Assembly: GCA_028752905.1 (NCBI GenBank)
Contig: JAQNBH010000013.1
Span: forward strand, 26,103,239-26,167,238
From: Cladorhizidae sp. MBARI D1340-BT2
Lineage: Eukaryota > Porifera > Demospongiae > Poecilosclerida > Cladorhizidae
Length of the DNA: 64,000 bases
Direction of reading: 5' to 3'
The stretch's first letter is position 1, and every line of letters starts with the position of its first letter. The position numbers and the translations under genes are program-made. Shown here one piece after another: positions 1-10,499 of the stretch. The notes under the pieces were generated by a model. It had not been told where the DNA came from. It made no database searches and saw only the letters and a list, made by a program, of their open reading frames with translations.

Positions 1-428
1 CTTGGACAAGTATAGAACCTCAACTAGCAAGGACAAGGATAGCACTTCAACTAGCTAGGACAAGGAGAGAACCTCAACTAGCAAGGACAAGGATAGAACC
101 TCAACTAGCTAGGACAAGGAGAGAACCTCAACTAGTCATGAAAAGGATATAACCAGGACAAGGATACAACCTCAACTAGCCAGGACAGGAGAGAACCTCA
201 ACTAGCCAGGACAAGGATATAACCTCAACAACCAGGACAAGGACATAACCTGAACTAGCCAGGATAAGGATAAAACCTCAACTAGACAGGAGAGCAGAGA
301 ACTTCAACTTGCCAGGTCAAGGATAGAACCTCAACTAGCCAGGACGGGAGAGAACCTCAACTAGCCAGGACCAGGAGAGAACCTCAACTAACCAGGACAA
401 GGACATAACCTGAACTAGCCAGGACAAG
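1..428. repeat. 27-bp minisatellite (about 16 units)
   Basis: Tandem imperfect units of about 27 bp built on the words GGACAAGGATA, GAACCTCAACTAG and CCAGG. The same unit recurs at 37.77-37.90, 57.09-57.30 and 61.92-62.26 kb, always near a BEL/Pao, hAT or NHL segment, so it belongs to a larger dispersed block and is not an isolated satellite. The array is cut by the left window edge. Confidence 0.92.
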
Positions 429-446
429 GCAATTGGTGTGCACAAA

Positions 447-565
447 TTTACACTCCTCATGTAGCAGGATATATGCAAATAAGATTGTCCTCTTCATTCC
501 TCAAGGCACACTCCTCATGTAGCACCACATATGCAAACAAGATAGTCCTCTTCATTCCTAGACAC
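447..565. repeat. Tandem duplication of about 58 bp beside the minisatellite
   Basis: Two adjacent copies start with ACACTCCTCATGTAGCA and end with TCCTCTTCATTCCT; a third copy begins and breaks off at the hAT fragment. A single copy of this spacer also follows the minisatellite at 57.30-57.37 kb. Confidence 0.8.
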
Positions 566-569
566 ACTC

Positions 570-1690
570 CTCATGCCTCCACCAGCTTTCACAAATAAAC
601 TGGACCCACCGCATTGTAGGGGCACTGTCGACAATAGATCACCCATATATTTCTAAAAATATGCTCTGCACTTACCAGTACCCATCTTGTAATGATGGGG
701 AGCACTACCACTCTTGCTTCTGGTAAGCAACATACTTTTCTTACATCTCTCATCAATCTCATTCTTCCTGACAAGAACCGTCGTCATTGCTAGTACCATC
801 ATAGCCCTGCCCCCTACACCCTACAATCTTCAAAGTCCAAGTCAAACTTATTCAGTGCTTCTTTTATTGCAAGAGCCAAAACCTCTCCAGTGATATTTTC
901 TGTACTTATGAAATCTAAGAATTCTTCTCATATATTACAATTACTATCGACAAATCTTAACACTACTGACACCTGCTCCTTACTGGATTTATCAACGACT
1001 TCATCACTAAGAATAGATTAACTTGTTTAATTTCCTGTATTATACTATCTCTAATATGATCACCTATGCATTCAATGAGTTGATTTTGGGTAGTTTTGCT
1101 AGTATAAGTTGCATTTTTTTATTATCTTTCAAATGCTTGGCTAATGCAACATTTCCGGACCTCACAGAGTATTCAAGAAGTGCTCCTCTGTTGACCTCAG
1201 AATCAGCCGTGCTATCATCGCTGTGACCTCGAATAGCTGCTTGCCACAAAGAAGTATTGCATCAGCCATACATCTTATTATGTACCTACTTGTTGCTATA
1301 TTACTCTCATCTATATGCAGCAAACGATTCTTAATAGAAGACTCTGGACACACGTGGGAAGACTTTAAAGCATCTGCCCAAGCTAAAGCCAGCTGATGGT
1401 ACTGCGTACAGTTGTGACTGACAAACTTTTTAGTTTTCCTAGACCATCAAATCCATTACATACAAAATGACCCAAACCCTTTGTAGCAAAGAGAACACAT
1501 AGCAACCATGTTCTACTTTACTATAAACAAACCAAGGGTTTTCAGCCAAGTATTTATGTTGACAATACCTATTACAGCCATCTAAATAGCTACTTGGAAA
1601 TGGAAATGAACTATCAGGATTAAAATGATGAATACTTGCACTCTGGAGCCAAATCTGTTTGGGGCATTGAGCGCATAAGCAAGCCAATAT
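570..1690 (-). pseudogene. hAT transposase remnant (ZMYM1-like, TTF zinc finger plus DUF4371 region)
   Basis: Read right to left, the minus strand gives, in shifting frames, a TTF-type zinc-finger piece (NPWFVYSKVEHG, near 1.55 kb), a stretch with RGHSDDS and GALLEYSVRSGN (near 1.1-1.25 kb), and a piece with FISTENITGEV and CRGQGYDG (0.83-0.91 kb). This is the order in ZMYM1-like hAT transposases: TTF finger, DUF4371, then the catalytic core. Several frameshifts and stops rule out function. The last 170 bases (570-740) are repeated at 57.37-57.54 kb together with the neighbouring minisatellite, so this end was copied as part of a composite block. The C-terminal dimerisation domain is absent. 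Confidence 0.72.
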
Positions 1691-1814
1691 CGTTACACTT
1701 CACAAAATCAATTGAATTACTTGACGAAGAAGCAGCAGAAAAAGTGGACAAGGAAGTGCAGGGCAGATGAGACGCGGAATGAGAGGGCAGGACAGAAGCG
1801 GAACATGAAGGTGA

Positions 1815-1975
1815 TCATAGCGCAGGCTCAGTAGGAGACACAGACACAGAGCCTGAGGGCTGGATGGGAGACACACACAGAGAGGGCTGAGTGGGAGACA
1901 CAGATAGAGAGTGCTCTGTGACAGATACAGAGGGCTGGGTGAGAATCACAGACACAGAGGGCTCGGAGGAGACAC
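1815..1975. repeat. Minisatellite, GGGAGACACAGA units
   Basis: Imperfect units of about 27-30 bp (GGGAGACACAGACACAGAG followed by GGCTG) repeat five or six times. Open frames cross it on both strands only because of the repeat, and it is not taken as coding. Confidence 0.75.
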
Positions 1976-2099
1976 AATGGACTGAAGCAGGAGACCATGG
2001 AAGAGTGACAGGTACCACAGCTGGAGATGGAAAAGTGGTGTTCTTGCTGGTCCTTTTTTGTTTCCTATGCATTAAATGTGGAAATTTCTATGTAAATTA

Positions 2100-3520
2100 A
2101 CTACCAGCTAGCAGTAGTGGCTGGCTGCAAGGACTATAGCTAGCTAGTACTAGTACTAAGTTGGCAATCTATCAATCACTACTCAGTTTAGATCAACTTA
2201 CTCTGTAGGGGGCCTGGGGTGGTTTGGAAAAAAGCCTTTAACTTTGACTGAGCCACGAGTAAGATATTTGGTGAGTGACAGAAGTCGACAGTAAATCTCT
2301 CTGGGGGTTAATGAACCAGGTGCTGAACATTTGGAACGACGATAAAGGTAAGGTTTAGTCTGGTGCAGCCACATCCCTACGTTTCCCCCACTTGGGTGTG
2401 TGGCTTCGCCGGTCAGCCAGCAAGCAGAGTAAACATAGCTAGCTAAAAGAAAAGCAAAAAGCAAGAAAAGGCAAAAAGCATTGCAGGTTTGTTGTTTAGT
2501 TAGAGTTTGGGAAATTAGAGAAAAGGGGTCCTCGAACGAGACCAGTCGATCCCTTCTGGATCCACCACTGCTATTGTGTGCTAGGCATTTAGTATGGTTT
2601 ACATGCTCCAGTATTTACAGTGTACCTTATCCTCAGATAGGTCACAGCATAGTAAGAAAAGTGTTATGGTGTAGCTACGTTAAAATGCAACCGTTAGATG
2701 TCTGCCGCACTGAATCTAGTATATTTACACTGGAATGAACTGCCACATCATCACAATAGTGAGACTGGTGTCATTCCAAATAGAGGTTGCCACACACACA
2801 TACCATTATCACAAGCCCTACTTCCCCAAACAACAAATTAGCACATGCACACACCAACATCACATGGCTCCCCCAAGAAACAGCTACACCCTAGAGAGCT
2901 TCATACTCCAGGAAGGTTACTCAACCCAAAAGGAAATACCACCTACCCTTTAGCATAGCTACTTGGGGAGCACAGACAAACAGACACTCAACAGGACAAA
3001 CACAGAATATGCACACATCCATCATGCACAGAGTAGATGATCTATATGCCTAAAACCCTCCACCTCAACCAATACACACACCACCCCAAGACCCCCTGCC
3101 CCACCCAACACTGACCACACACCATGAGGCTTCCACAAATGTCACTGCCAGGCACATTTGGTTAAGGCATACTTCCCCAATCCAGCATGAGTAGTGCTTT
3201 CTATCCTGAGGTGGAATGCATATTCCAACAAACCGCCATATTTCAACTTTTTTCCCGACTTAACAACTAGCCATCCCAATGTGTTAAGCATCCATTTGTG
3301 CAGCATACAGAATTTGGGCATTTTAAAGAACTTTCATGTACAATTTATAATATAAAAATGAAGGCTTGGCAAGATTCTTAGGCCTGCCGTACAAAGCTCT
3401 GCATTCAGTTCTGGTGTTGGACAATCTTGAGTCCAACCCAAAAAATCGAATGAACAAACAGAGTTCAAATGTTTGTTTAAATGTGAAGTACTAATATAGA
3501 TGGAATGGGTGGAAATCAAG
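2100..3520. other. Intergenic stretch without a recognised gene
   Basis: Mixed-composition DNA with CA-rich patches (2.78-3.12 kb). Open frames are short, lack domain-like sequence and conflict between strands. The part nearest 3.5 kb is the likely 3' flank of the GT92 gene on the minus strand. Confidence 0.6.
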
Positions 3521-4858
3521 TTAGGCCTTACATCTCTCTTTATTGGTCCTTATATGGGCAACATAAAGTAATGTTTTATCCTTAACTTGCGCTACGCTGA
3601 TTGAAGGTAAAAGTTCATTTGATGTATGAGCAGTTGATGTCACGACTCCAGATAACTTTGAAACACTCTTTCCTTCTTCATTCACAGTTCCATAGCTTGA
3701 TTTCAATGTATTCGTGACGTTACCATCTGTTAACTGGGAAAGTGCTTCCAGATTTAGTTCACAAGGCAGGTCAATCCGCAGTATGTATGCGCACCCTAGT
3801 GACTTATCGTGGAAGATTTCTTTTATGTAATAGTGTATATCCTTTTGTTGAGGAATCAATGGAATGATGAAGTCATCATAATCCAGCACAAAGGCATAAT
3901 CAAACACACCTCGATATCGCATGATGCAGTCCTGAATTTTCAAGGCTTGAGAGTAATAAAAAACAGTGTCTATGTACTTGTTCCACACTTCCATCACCAC
4001 AAAGCCACTTCTCAATGATTTTTCAAGAAATGGATAAATAATTGTTGCATTGTCAGCAAAACTCTTATCCACGTTCAAGTGCACCCTATCCATACCTAGA
4101 GTTTTCTGGTAAATGAGCCACTCATTAAACCGTGAAGGATGATTGAACATGCTAGTACACATCACAATGGAATTGTTGCCTCTCATTGGTGTGGGATTAT
4201 TGTCCATGTTGTGGTGAATAAGGGGATGCTCAGCTTTGACTCGAACTAAAGCCTCGTTCTTTCTTGCCTTGTAGATGACATAAGCAATGCTACCATTAAA
4301 AATTGCACTGTGAGGCAATCCATAACATTCAACCATACCAAAGAAATATGTGATATTAGGTTTAGTTCTCCTTACCCAGTTGATCATTGGGTCTGGAGTG
4401 ATACGAATTGTCTTTGATTGGTGGCCATTTACCTCACAGTGGATAATGACACCCTTCCTCAATCCGTAAGAACTAATCTCTGCCAGGATACACAGCACAT
4501 CTCTAGGCTTATTAGCAACTGTTCTGTTATCATAGTAGACCTTGCGTGGGATGACTTCAGCATCAATGATATATTCATTTGTAGAAATGGTTGGCTGATA
4601 TATTCCATTCACAGAAATACCAGGTGAATAGATCTTTGTACGTTGATTATTTACTGTTCTGTTATCGTAATCGATCTTGTGTGGGATGACTTCAGCATCA
4701 ATGGTATAATCACTTGTAGAAATGGTGGACTGATACCTTTCATTCAGAGAAGCAACCAGATAGATCTTTGTAAGTTGACTAATTACAGAAGATCTATAAA
4801 TGGCACAAACTCCCAAAACCAGAACAGCAATTACGTATAATATTCTTCGTTTTCCCAT
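3521..4858 (-). CDS. GT92 (DUF23) family type II membrane glycosyltransferase
   Basis: A 445-residue protein in one uninterrupted frame. Residues 6-27 form a hydrophobic segment after a short basic N-terminus (MGKRR), as in Golgi type II membrane enzymes. The catalytic region runs from about 230 to 440. It starts with VMCTSMFNHPSRFNEW, as GT92 proteins do (C, N and EW in similar places), and carries LDYDDF at 325-330, a DXD-like metal/nucleotide-sugar site. GT92 enzymes include beta-1,4-galactosyltransferases acting on N-glycan core fucose; the substrate here is unknown. The stem region holds two near-identical 44-residue repeats (about 30-73 and 74-117, each containing AEVIP and YDNRTV), a recent in-frame tandem duplication of 132 bp. 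Several N-glycosylation sequons are present. The 445-residue length fits the family and no frame damage is seen, so the gene is probably live. The start is the first ATG of the frame, directly before the membrane anchor. Confidence 0.85.
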   Translation of the reverse strand: MGKRRILYVIAVLVLGVCAIYRSSVISQLTKIYLVASLNERYQSTISTSDYTIDAEVIPHKIDYDNRTVNNQRTKIYSPGISVNGIYQPTISTNEYIIDAEVIPRKVYYDNRTVANKPRDVLCILAEISSYGLRKGVIIHCEVNGHQSKTIRITPDPMINWVRRTKPNITYFFGMVECYGLPHSAIFNGSIAYVIYKARKNEALVRVKAEHPLIHHNMDNNPTPMRGNNSIVMCTSMFNHPSRFNEWLIYQKTLGMDRVHLNVDKSFADNATIIYPFLEKSLRSGFVVMEVWNKYIDTVFYYSQALKIQDCIMRYRGVFDYAFVLDYDDFIIPLIPQQKDIHYYIKEIFHDKSLGCAYILRIDLPCELNLEALSQLTDGNVTNTLKSSYGTVNEEGKSVSKLSGVVTSTAHTSNELLPSISVAQVKDKTLLYVAHIRTNKERCKA

Positions 4859-5247
4859 AGCAGCAAAATTGAATGTTGCTAAACGTCCAATATCAAAGAT
4901 TCGGGAAAGAGAAAGGATGTATAAAAATTATATATATGACTCAACTCACAAGATGGTTTGGTGCACTTATTGCGAAGGAAACGAGGTTCTGCTCAATATC
5001 CCAAGTGGGCTTGGCATACGCCCTACCTATAGCCTGCCGTCCTCTAACACGTGCACGGGCGAACACGTTATTTAGAGGGAAGCCTTGCGGTGGATTTTGT
5101 GGTCTGATTCCTCCGCTCGTAGGGGAAGAGAATACAAAATAATGTGCATTTTAATGCACTTTATTCTCAATAGGTGGTTTGAGTCTACCATCGCACCCCA
5201 GTGCAGTACAAACAAAATGAAATCGCTTTATATAATAAACACTATAG
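4859..5247. other. Spacer between GT92 gene and THAP/SWIM element
   Basis: Contains the presumed promoter side of the minus-strand GT92 gene. No defined promoter element is recognised. Overlapping short frames here are not supported as genes. Confidence 0.5.
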
Positions 5248-5305
5248 ATAGCTTCGGCGTGAATCACACCTGCGCGATTGACACACCCCTTGGTGGGCAA
5301 AAAGC
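5248..5305 (+). repeat. Left inverted repeat of the THAP/SWIM element
   Basis: About 58 bp matching 6498-6563 in reverse complement with a few substitutions and a short indel. The conserved core is GCTTCGGCGTGAATCACACC. Confidence 0.85.
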
Positions 5306-5342
5306 AAACTTGTCATTGAACACTGTAGTAAAAGAAGCTAGG

Positions 5343-5774
5343 ATGAGTAGCTATTTTGAGAGTTTGCGTGAGAAAGGAAAGAAGCGGTATATTGAGAAAC
5401 TTAGCTGCGTTGGCTTGTCACTACCAGATGACCCCTACTTGCCCGAGAATGAGGCTAAGTTCGCAGGAGACATGACCACTTGGCCCAAGGTAGAGTATGG
5501 GCATATCTTTGTTTACTTCATTCAACGACCTGGAGTATACACCCAGGAACAGCTTCTATCTTGGAAACAACTTGATGCGTACAATTACTTCCAGTCTGGG
5601 TATGTAAGGACTGTCTTTTCGTGGAGGTTCAGTCATTCTGGAGCCAAATATTGTGTGTTGAAGGCCTGGGTGAACCCCAGTCAGAAGGCAGCTACGAATG
5701 CACATGAGGCCTGGATCATAATCAAGGAAGCAGGTGACATTCTATCTTCACACTGCACTTGCATGGCTGGGTAA
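5343..5774 (+). pseudogene. SWIM zinc-finger protein, N-terminal part (transposon-associated)
   Basis: The frame is open from 5085, but the ATG at 5343 (MSSYFESLREKGKK) is preferred because the upstream part is the inverted repeat. The 143-residue product ends in SSHCTCMAG, the first half (CxC) of a SWIM finger, then meets a stop. The expected second half (S-H-V-A-A-V-L-F-K-V-E) appears 70-100 bases downstream at about 5846-5880 in another frame. Either a short intron starts at the GGTAAAC after CMAG, or the gene is frameshifted. The simplest splice joins give a stop, and the Cys before Ser-His is not visible, so it is called broken. The family is common in cnidarian, mollusc and sponge genomes, often next to a YqaJ-type nuclease, which is absent here. 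Confidence 0.62.
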
Positions 5775-6046
5775 ACAACTATTATTACGTGGTGTATATG
5801 CATGTTTATAGATACATTGCTTAGGTGAGGGTTTCTCATGTTGCAGCTGTTCTCTTCAAGGTCGAAAGTGCTGTACGACTAGGATACACTTCAGTTACAT
5901 CAGACTACGTAATTGTGTATTTTCATTTTGTGTATTTCCAACTATATACCATCCATACCATCATTGTGAACTAACATACTATTGAACTACTATTGAATGC
6001 AATCAATGATCAATGACCTCTATCACCCCCCCGCCCCTCGAATTAT

Positions 6047-6490
6047 TCAGAGAGCATGTCTCCGGCTCTCCCTAGCCTCCTTTGTAGCTTTCTTCACTTC
6101 ATCAACTTTCTTAAATGTAAACACAGTAGGCACATAATCGACATTTTCAGCCATATCCACAGGTTTGCCTACAAAAAGAGGGTAGAAAACGGTTCATTGT
6201 ACACAGCTACAAAATACAGCTAAATAACAAGAAACAGCCGCGTTAATAAACTAGCTAGCTTAGCTTATAATCATGCTGGCTAGTTATCAATAATAAGACT
6301 AGTAGCTAGTACCTGTGATAAAGTGGTCTCCACATATCCTGGTGTGTTTCATGGGCATCCAAGATTTTCTTCTGATGGCAAGTATCCATTTCTTTGCTCT
6401 TTCTTTGGGAGAATCAGGAAACCGGAAAAAACCAAGCCCTGGACGTTTTCCACTCCTGTTTCTGCAGCCAACAGCACAACTCGTAACCAT
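6047..6490 (-). CDS. THAP-domain protein, two exons (transposon-associated)
   Basis: Exon 1 is complement 6313-6490, exon 2 complement 6047-6168. The donor reads ACAG|GTACTAGC, the acceptor CTTTTTGTAG|GCAAAC, and the join is in phase. The spliced product is 99 residues. It is a full THAP finger: C5 and C9 (CAVGC) with C53 and H56 (CGDHF) as the C2CH set, the invariant Trp in KKWILAI, and the closing YVPTVF box (AVPTIF in the family), which lies in exon 2. About 25 basic and acidic residues follow to the stop. THAP domains bind DNA at transposon ends or target genes. The gene starts just inside the right inverted repeat, which may therefore hold its promoter, and converges on the SWIM gene. 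No transposase catalytic domain follows, so it could be a stand-alone DNA-binding subunit or a remnant of a larger transposase. The coding sequence is intact. Confidence 0.8.
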
Positions 6491-6497
6491 CTTGGTT

Positions 6498-6563
6498 CTT
6501 TTTGCCCACCAGGGGGTGTGTCAAGCGCGCGTCTAATAGAAGGTGTGATTCACGCCGAAGCTA
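6498..6563 (-). repeat. Right inverted repeat of the THAP/SWIM element
   Basis: Reverse-complement partner of 5248-5305. It begins eight bases upstream of the THAP start codon. Confidence 0.85.
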
Positions 6564-6705
6564 TGTATATCTGATAAAGTGTAGTGGGAGAGGGTGGGGG
6601 GAGGGAGGCCATAAATCAGTCCCTTCCTCCTCTGCCAACACTTTATTATGCACTGCAAAATGCACCCACACACTTCCACCATCACCTGATTACTCACACC
6701 CTCCA

Positions 6706-9362
6706 CAGGGGTGACTCCAGTAGTTGCTGGTTGGGGGGGCAAGGGGATGGCGCTTGTAAGCACGCTAAATTTTTTTAAGACTACCCCAACTTTTTAAAGC
6801 CACAACTTTTATCACACACACACATACACAAATTACATACAATGATTACTTATAATGTTCCAAAGTATCTCTTTCTTTCTTCATTTAGTGTTGTAAAATC
6901 TTGGGCAATTTCTTGTAAGTTAAATCTATCTGTGAGATCCTTGCGGATGTGTAGTAAAATGCACCTTTTTTCTGACATAGTGGATCTTAAGTATGTTAGA
7001 ACACGTCTTAAAGTGGAAAAACTTCTTTCAGAGGTTGAAGATGTAATTGGAACTGTAAAGTAGAGGTGTAGCAATCTGTGAACTTCTGGAAACATTGATT
7101 GATTCGCAAGTGTACTCATAGCTTCACATATTGTTCGAATGCTAGTTACTTTCTTCACTTCTGGTATGGCCTGGTTGATAACATCAACTAGAACTCCCAG
7201 ATGCTTCTTCAGTCGATCAAAGTTAAGGTCATTCTTAAAAACAGATTCTTGAATCACTTCAAGCTCACTTTCATAAACTCAGCCTTAATAAGAAGTGATT
7301 CCATTGCAATCATGGGGTTCATTAATGCACTTGCTTAAATCGATCATCCAGTTCTTGGATAAGGATATCACAAGCTTCATAATAAATTTTACGAAAGTAA
7401 ACTTTTGATGCATCAAACTGATGAGGTTGACTGCTATCGAATCTTGCTGGTAACTGTTTATACCTAGGCAGTTTAGGAGGGTCCCCAATTTCCAATGAAT
7501 GAGCCTGATCAACAACAGCACTATAGAACCTTTCAAACTCTACATCTTTCCTCTGGCGCTTGTAAAAATCTTGTGTTACATTAACTGCTGACATTATGCT
7601 TAGATCCTTGGCTTGTAAGACTTTAGAAGTTTCTTCAGCAGCACTGAAAAGAAGGTGACCCAATTTTAAACCAAATAAAATTTCAAATTTTTCCAAAGCA
7701 GCAAGTATTCCAGCTGCTTTCAATCCATAATCATCATGGGTTGTTTGATGGACTTCTTCCATGGTTTCCATAATAACACCATACTGATTGATCACAGCAC
7801 CAATGGCACCAGTTCTCACTGTCCATCGAGTTGGACACAGCACCTTAATGCCACCTTCTGCAGTCTCATTTACCAACAATTAGAAAAGAGATGCTTTCTT
7901 TTAGGAGAGTAATTTATTAATTTCACTATTTCTCTAATAAGATCAATAGTATCTCTCAATAGCCTCCCTGCATCTTGCAGGCAGAGATTCAGGGAGTGAG
8001 CCAGACAATGGACAGGCAATGCAGCTGGGACTTCTTTTCTGAACAAGGTAGCTAAGACTTTTCTTTTCCCCTGCATTGCAGCAGCTCCGTCGTATGCTTG
8101 ACCACGACATAATGACAAAGGCAAAGCATATCGCATAAGTATATCTTTCAATACAACAAATAAAGTTTCAGCTTTAGTGTTGGGAAGATTGAATAAACCA
8201 ACTGAATCTTCATGCACCATATAATCATCATCGACATACCTTATAGACTGTTCTTTAAAAGTAACGTCAGTAGCCTCATCAATCACAGCATACCAACTAG
8301 GAACACTACTCATGATTCTTGCTAAAATTTGTCATAATACTTTTTGCCCCATCAGACTTATCATTTCATTAACAATGTCATGTGATAAATACTTCCTTGA
8401 CCCAGTTTTGATGTCCTTATTATCACTTGACCACATGCTGAGGTAGATTTCCCTCTTCTTCAGAATGTCCACGCAATGCTATGCCTTGCCTGAGAAGATA
8501 TTATTTCATAGTCTCAAGTTGTTTCAAGAGCCAAATACGCCTAGACAGTTGAGCTCTAGCAATTTGAGTGTTGAAATTGATGGATTGGCAAGAGCATTCC
8601 ATTTCAACTTCATTTCAAGATGCATATCTGAATTCTCATGGGTACGAAATTTTTGAGTAGCCTTTTTATAATTATCAAATCCTTTAATTGTAAATGCTTC
8701 TTCACCTTTTGTCGAAAATGTAAGTAGGTCATGTTTGTGTGCATATTTGCAGTAGACACAAAATACTTTCTTCTTCATAGTACATAGAGTGAGCCATTCA
8801 TGTTTGTCATACCATGTAGCGAGAAATTTGTGATCATTCTTAGCAACTCCTTTCCTTTTGGTTGGTAAGCAGTTTTTTCCTCAGTACAGCATTGATTCAT
8901 GCATTCTTCAATGACAGTAAACAGATTCATTGTCACCAACAGAAATACTATCTCTTCCAGACATTCGAGCTCATTACATACCTGTTCCTTATCGACAGAC
9001 TCTGGTTCTGAAAGAACTTCAAAGGCATGTTCTTGTAAAAGCTCATTCCCAGATACACCAGGCATCCCTTCTTTGTGTGAAGTTTTCTTCTTCTTTGGCC
9101 ACATTTCTGTTAGACTTCTTTGAGTTTCCTTTCTCTAACCACATGTGCTTATTTGCACATGTGGGTTTAATAATTTGAGCAGCTACAATCATAAATGTGG
9201 TTTTAGCAGGTGGTTTTGGCAGGTTAGCATGTGGTCTGGGGTTTACAGGCAGCTGATACAGTATAATTATAGCATGCAATGACAGGCCACAAGATGCCCT
9301 CCCAATGTTATGCTTGGGGGGAGGCGATTGTCCCCCCTGCCCCCCCTATGGAGCCTCCCCTG
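6706..9362 (-). mobile_element. hAT DNA transposon with terminal inverted repeats
   Basis: The left end is CAGGGGTGACTCCAG. The right end, in reverse complement, is CAGGGGAGGCTCCA, which is the CAGGGG-type terminus of hAT elements. The five bases CTCCA directly flank both ends and may be the target duplication. The element is 2,657 bp and encloses a decayed hAT transposase on the minus strand. A short decayed relative of its two ends lies at about 47.68-47.92 kb. Confidence 0.75.
6850..9104 (-). pseudogene. hAT transposase (ZMYM1-like), frameshifted
   Basis: Pieces in order on the minus strand: 9104-8775, a 109-residue N-terminus rich in Lys and Glu; 8778-8524, a TTF-type zinc finger region (FCVYCKYAHK, then KFRTHENSDMH); 8313-7870, the DUF4371 and catalytic start (WYAVIDEATD, CRGQAYDGAAAM, HCLAHSLNLCLQ); 7879-7322, the insertion domain (CPTRWTVRTGA); 7257-6850, the C-terminal dimerisation domain (FTVPITSSTSERSFSTLRR). 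All domains of a cut-and-paste hAT transposase are recognisable, but at least four frame changes and a stop-rich gap at 8314-8523 break it. It is the longest hAT copy in the window and the only one with both ends readable. Confidence 0.85.
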
Positions 9363-9533
9363 CTCCACCTCCTTCCCAAGCAACAATGCCACCTTCCCCT
9401 CATTGCCCACCATCTCAAACTCCTATTCCGGCTCCCTCAATTCTATCCAGCTCATTAATTAACATTTTCCGTTCACTTCCAAATTCATCACAAGTTTATT
9501 AGATGGTGCCCCACACCTTCCACTTCCTTCCTG

Positions 9534-10166
9534 TCACACAACGTGCGTGCATCTTTCATCATTATACAGTCTACATCGCTTCTTGTCCTGCAATAGACCC
9601 GCTGACCCTGTCCTCAACCTAAACATCAACCTCACTCTCTCATATCCTAGGAATGACCTTGTATACCTTTCTGCTCCATCACCTTTTGCCAAACTGTACC
9701 ACTTCAAACAGCTCATACTCTCGACATCCTCCCCCCAATTGCACATATTTCTCTTCTTCATCTTCACCTTCCATTGCCTGACTGACCCTAGCTCAGCATT
9801 CAGATCGTATTTCCTCCTCAACAATATATATTCTTCCCACCATCTTATCCCTTTATCCATTCTTAGCTTGTCTCACAATTTTTATCAGTCTACCCTCCTC
9901 CACCTGAGCAAGCCTCCTACCTTCTCCTCCCTCCTCTCTGCCAACTTCCTCCATCCTAAGTCCCCAAGCACTGCCACTCCTGCCACTCTGTTGCTAGCCC
10001 CTAATAGGTTTCTTCCCACTCTCAACAAACGATCTCTCCACACACTGTCATATTGGTCATGATCTGTAGACTTCGAAGGAATTGGAATCTGCAGCAGATT
10101 CCAATAGCAATGCAGAATGGCAACACAGATGCAGTGTGGGGTTCTGATAGCTCCTGAGATACTCAT
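9534..10166 (-). pseudogene. LINE-type retrotransposon, C-terminal (post-RT) fragment
   Basis: Two minus-strand frames form one protein tail. 10166-9885 contains GASNRVAGVAVLGDLGWRKL and AERREEKV; 9860-9534 contains GIRWWEEYILLRRKYDL, WYSLAKGDGAERY and FRLRTGSAGLLQDKKRC. This is the region after the RT in animal LINE proteins that ends in a Cys-rich segment. The RT itself is missing (5' truncation) and the two parts are in different frames. A homologous tail lies on the plus strand at 22.2-22.8 kb. Confidence 0.7.
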
Positions 10167-10499
10167 TATTATTTTTAAATCTAAATAATTAAATAATTAT
10201 TACAGTTTATCATGTAGTAGAGCTTCTCTTTTGGTCATTATTCAGGATTTGTCAACTAGGTGAGCAACTTCTAGGCCTGTGTGTCCTCCACATGTATTGC
10301 ACTGACCAAAAATTCAAATCCAGAACCAAGTCATTCATTTGCACTTTGATCTATATAGTTAGCATGTAGAACTGATTAACTCTAAAGGTGCTAGACATGT
10401 TGATGTTTGTACTTACAAAGTTGGTTTACACTGTAAAAACTCACATCTTAGTGGGCAGGCCTACATGTCCAAAATACACCACAGTTTTTTACACTCGTG

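Larger units (their letters stand above)
5248..6563. mobile_element. Inverted-repeat DNA element carrying convergent SWIM and THAP genes
   Basis: The left arm (about 5248-5305) and the right arm (about 6498-6563) match each other in reverse complement: ATAGCTTCGGCGTGAATCAC, then GACACACCCC, then GGTGGGCAAAAAG. Similarity weakens outside the arms, with a shared CTTTAT further out, so exact ends and target duplication are not fixed. Inside are a plus-strand SWIM-type reading frame starting just after the left arm and a two-exon minus-strand THAP gene starting just inside the right arm; the two converge. THAP is a DNA-binding module of several DNA transposases (P, Kolobok), and SWIM fingers occur in transposon proteins and in YqaJ-like recombinase proteins of animals. 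At about 1.3 kb it is probably a deletion derivative. Confidence 0.72.

Noticed and set aside
1815..2100. Ser/Pro/Val-rich 85-codon frame
   Set aside because: Composed of minisatellite units; opposite-strand frame equally open.
5085..5342. Upstream extension of the SWIM frame (86 codons)
   Set aside because: It reads through the left inverted repeat and flanking DNA; the ATG at 5343 lies just inside the element and starts family-like sequence.
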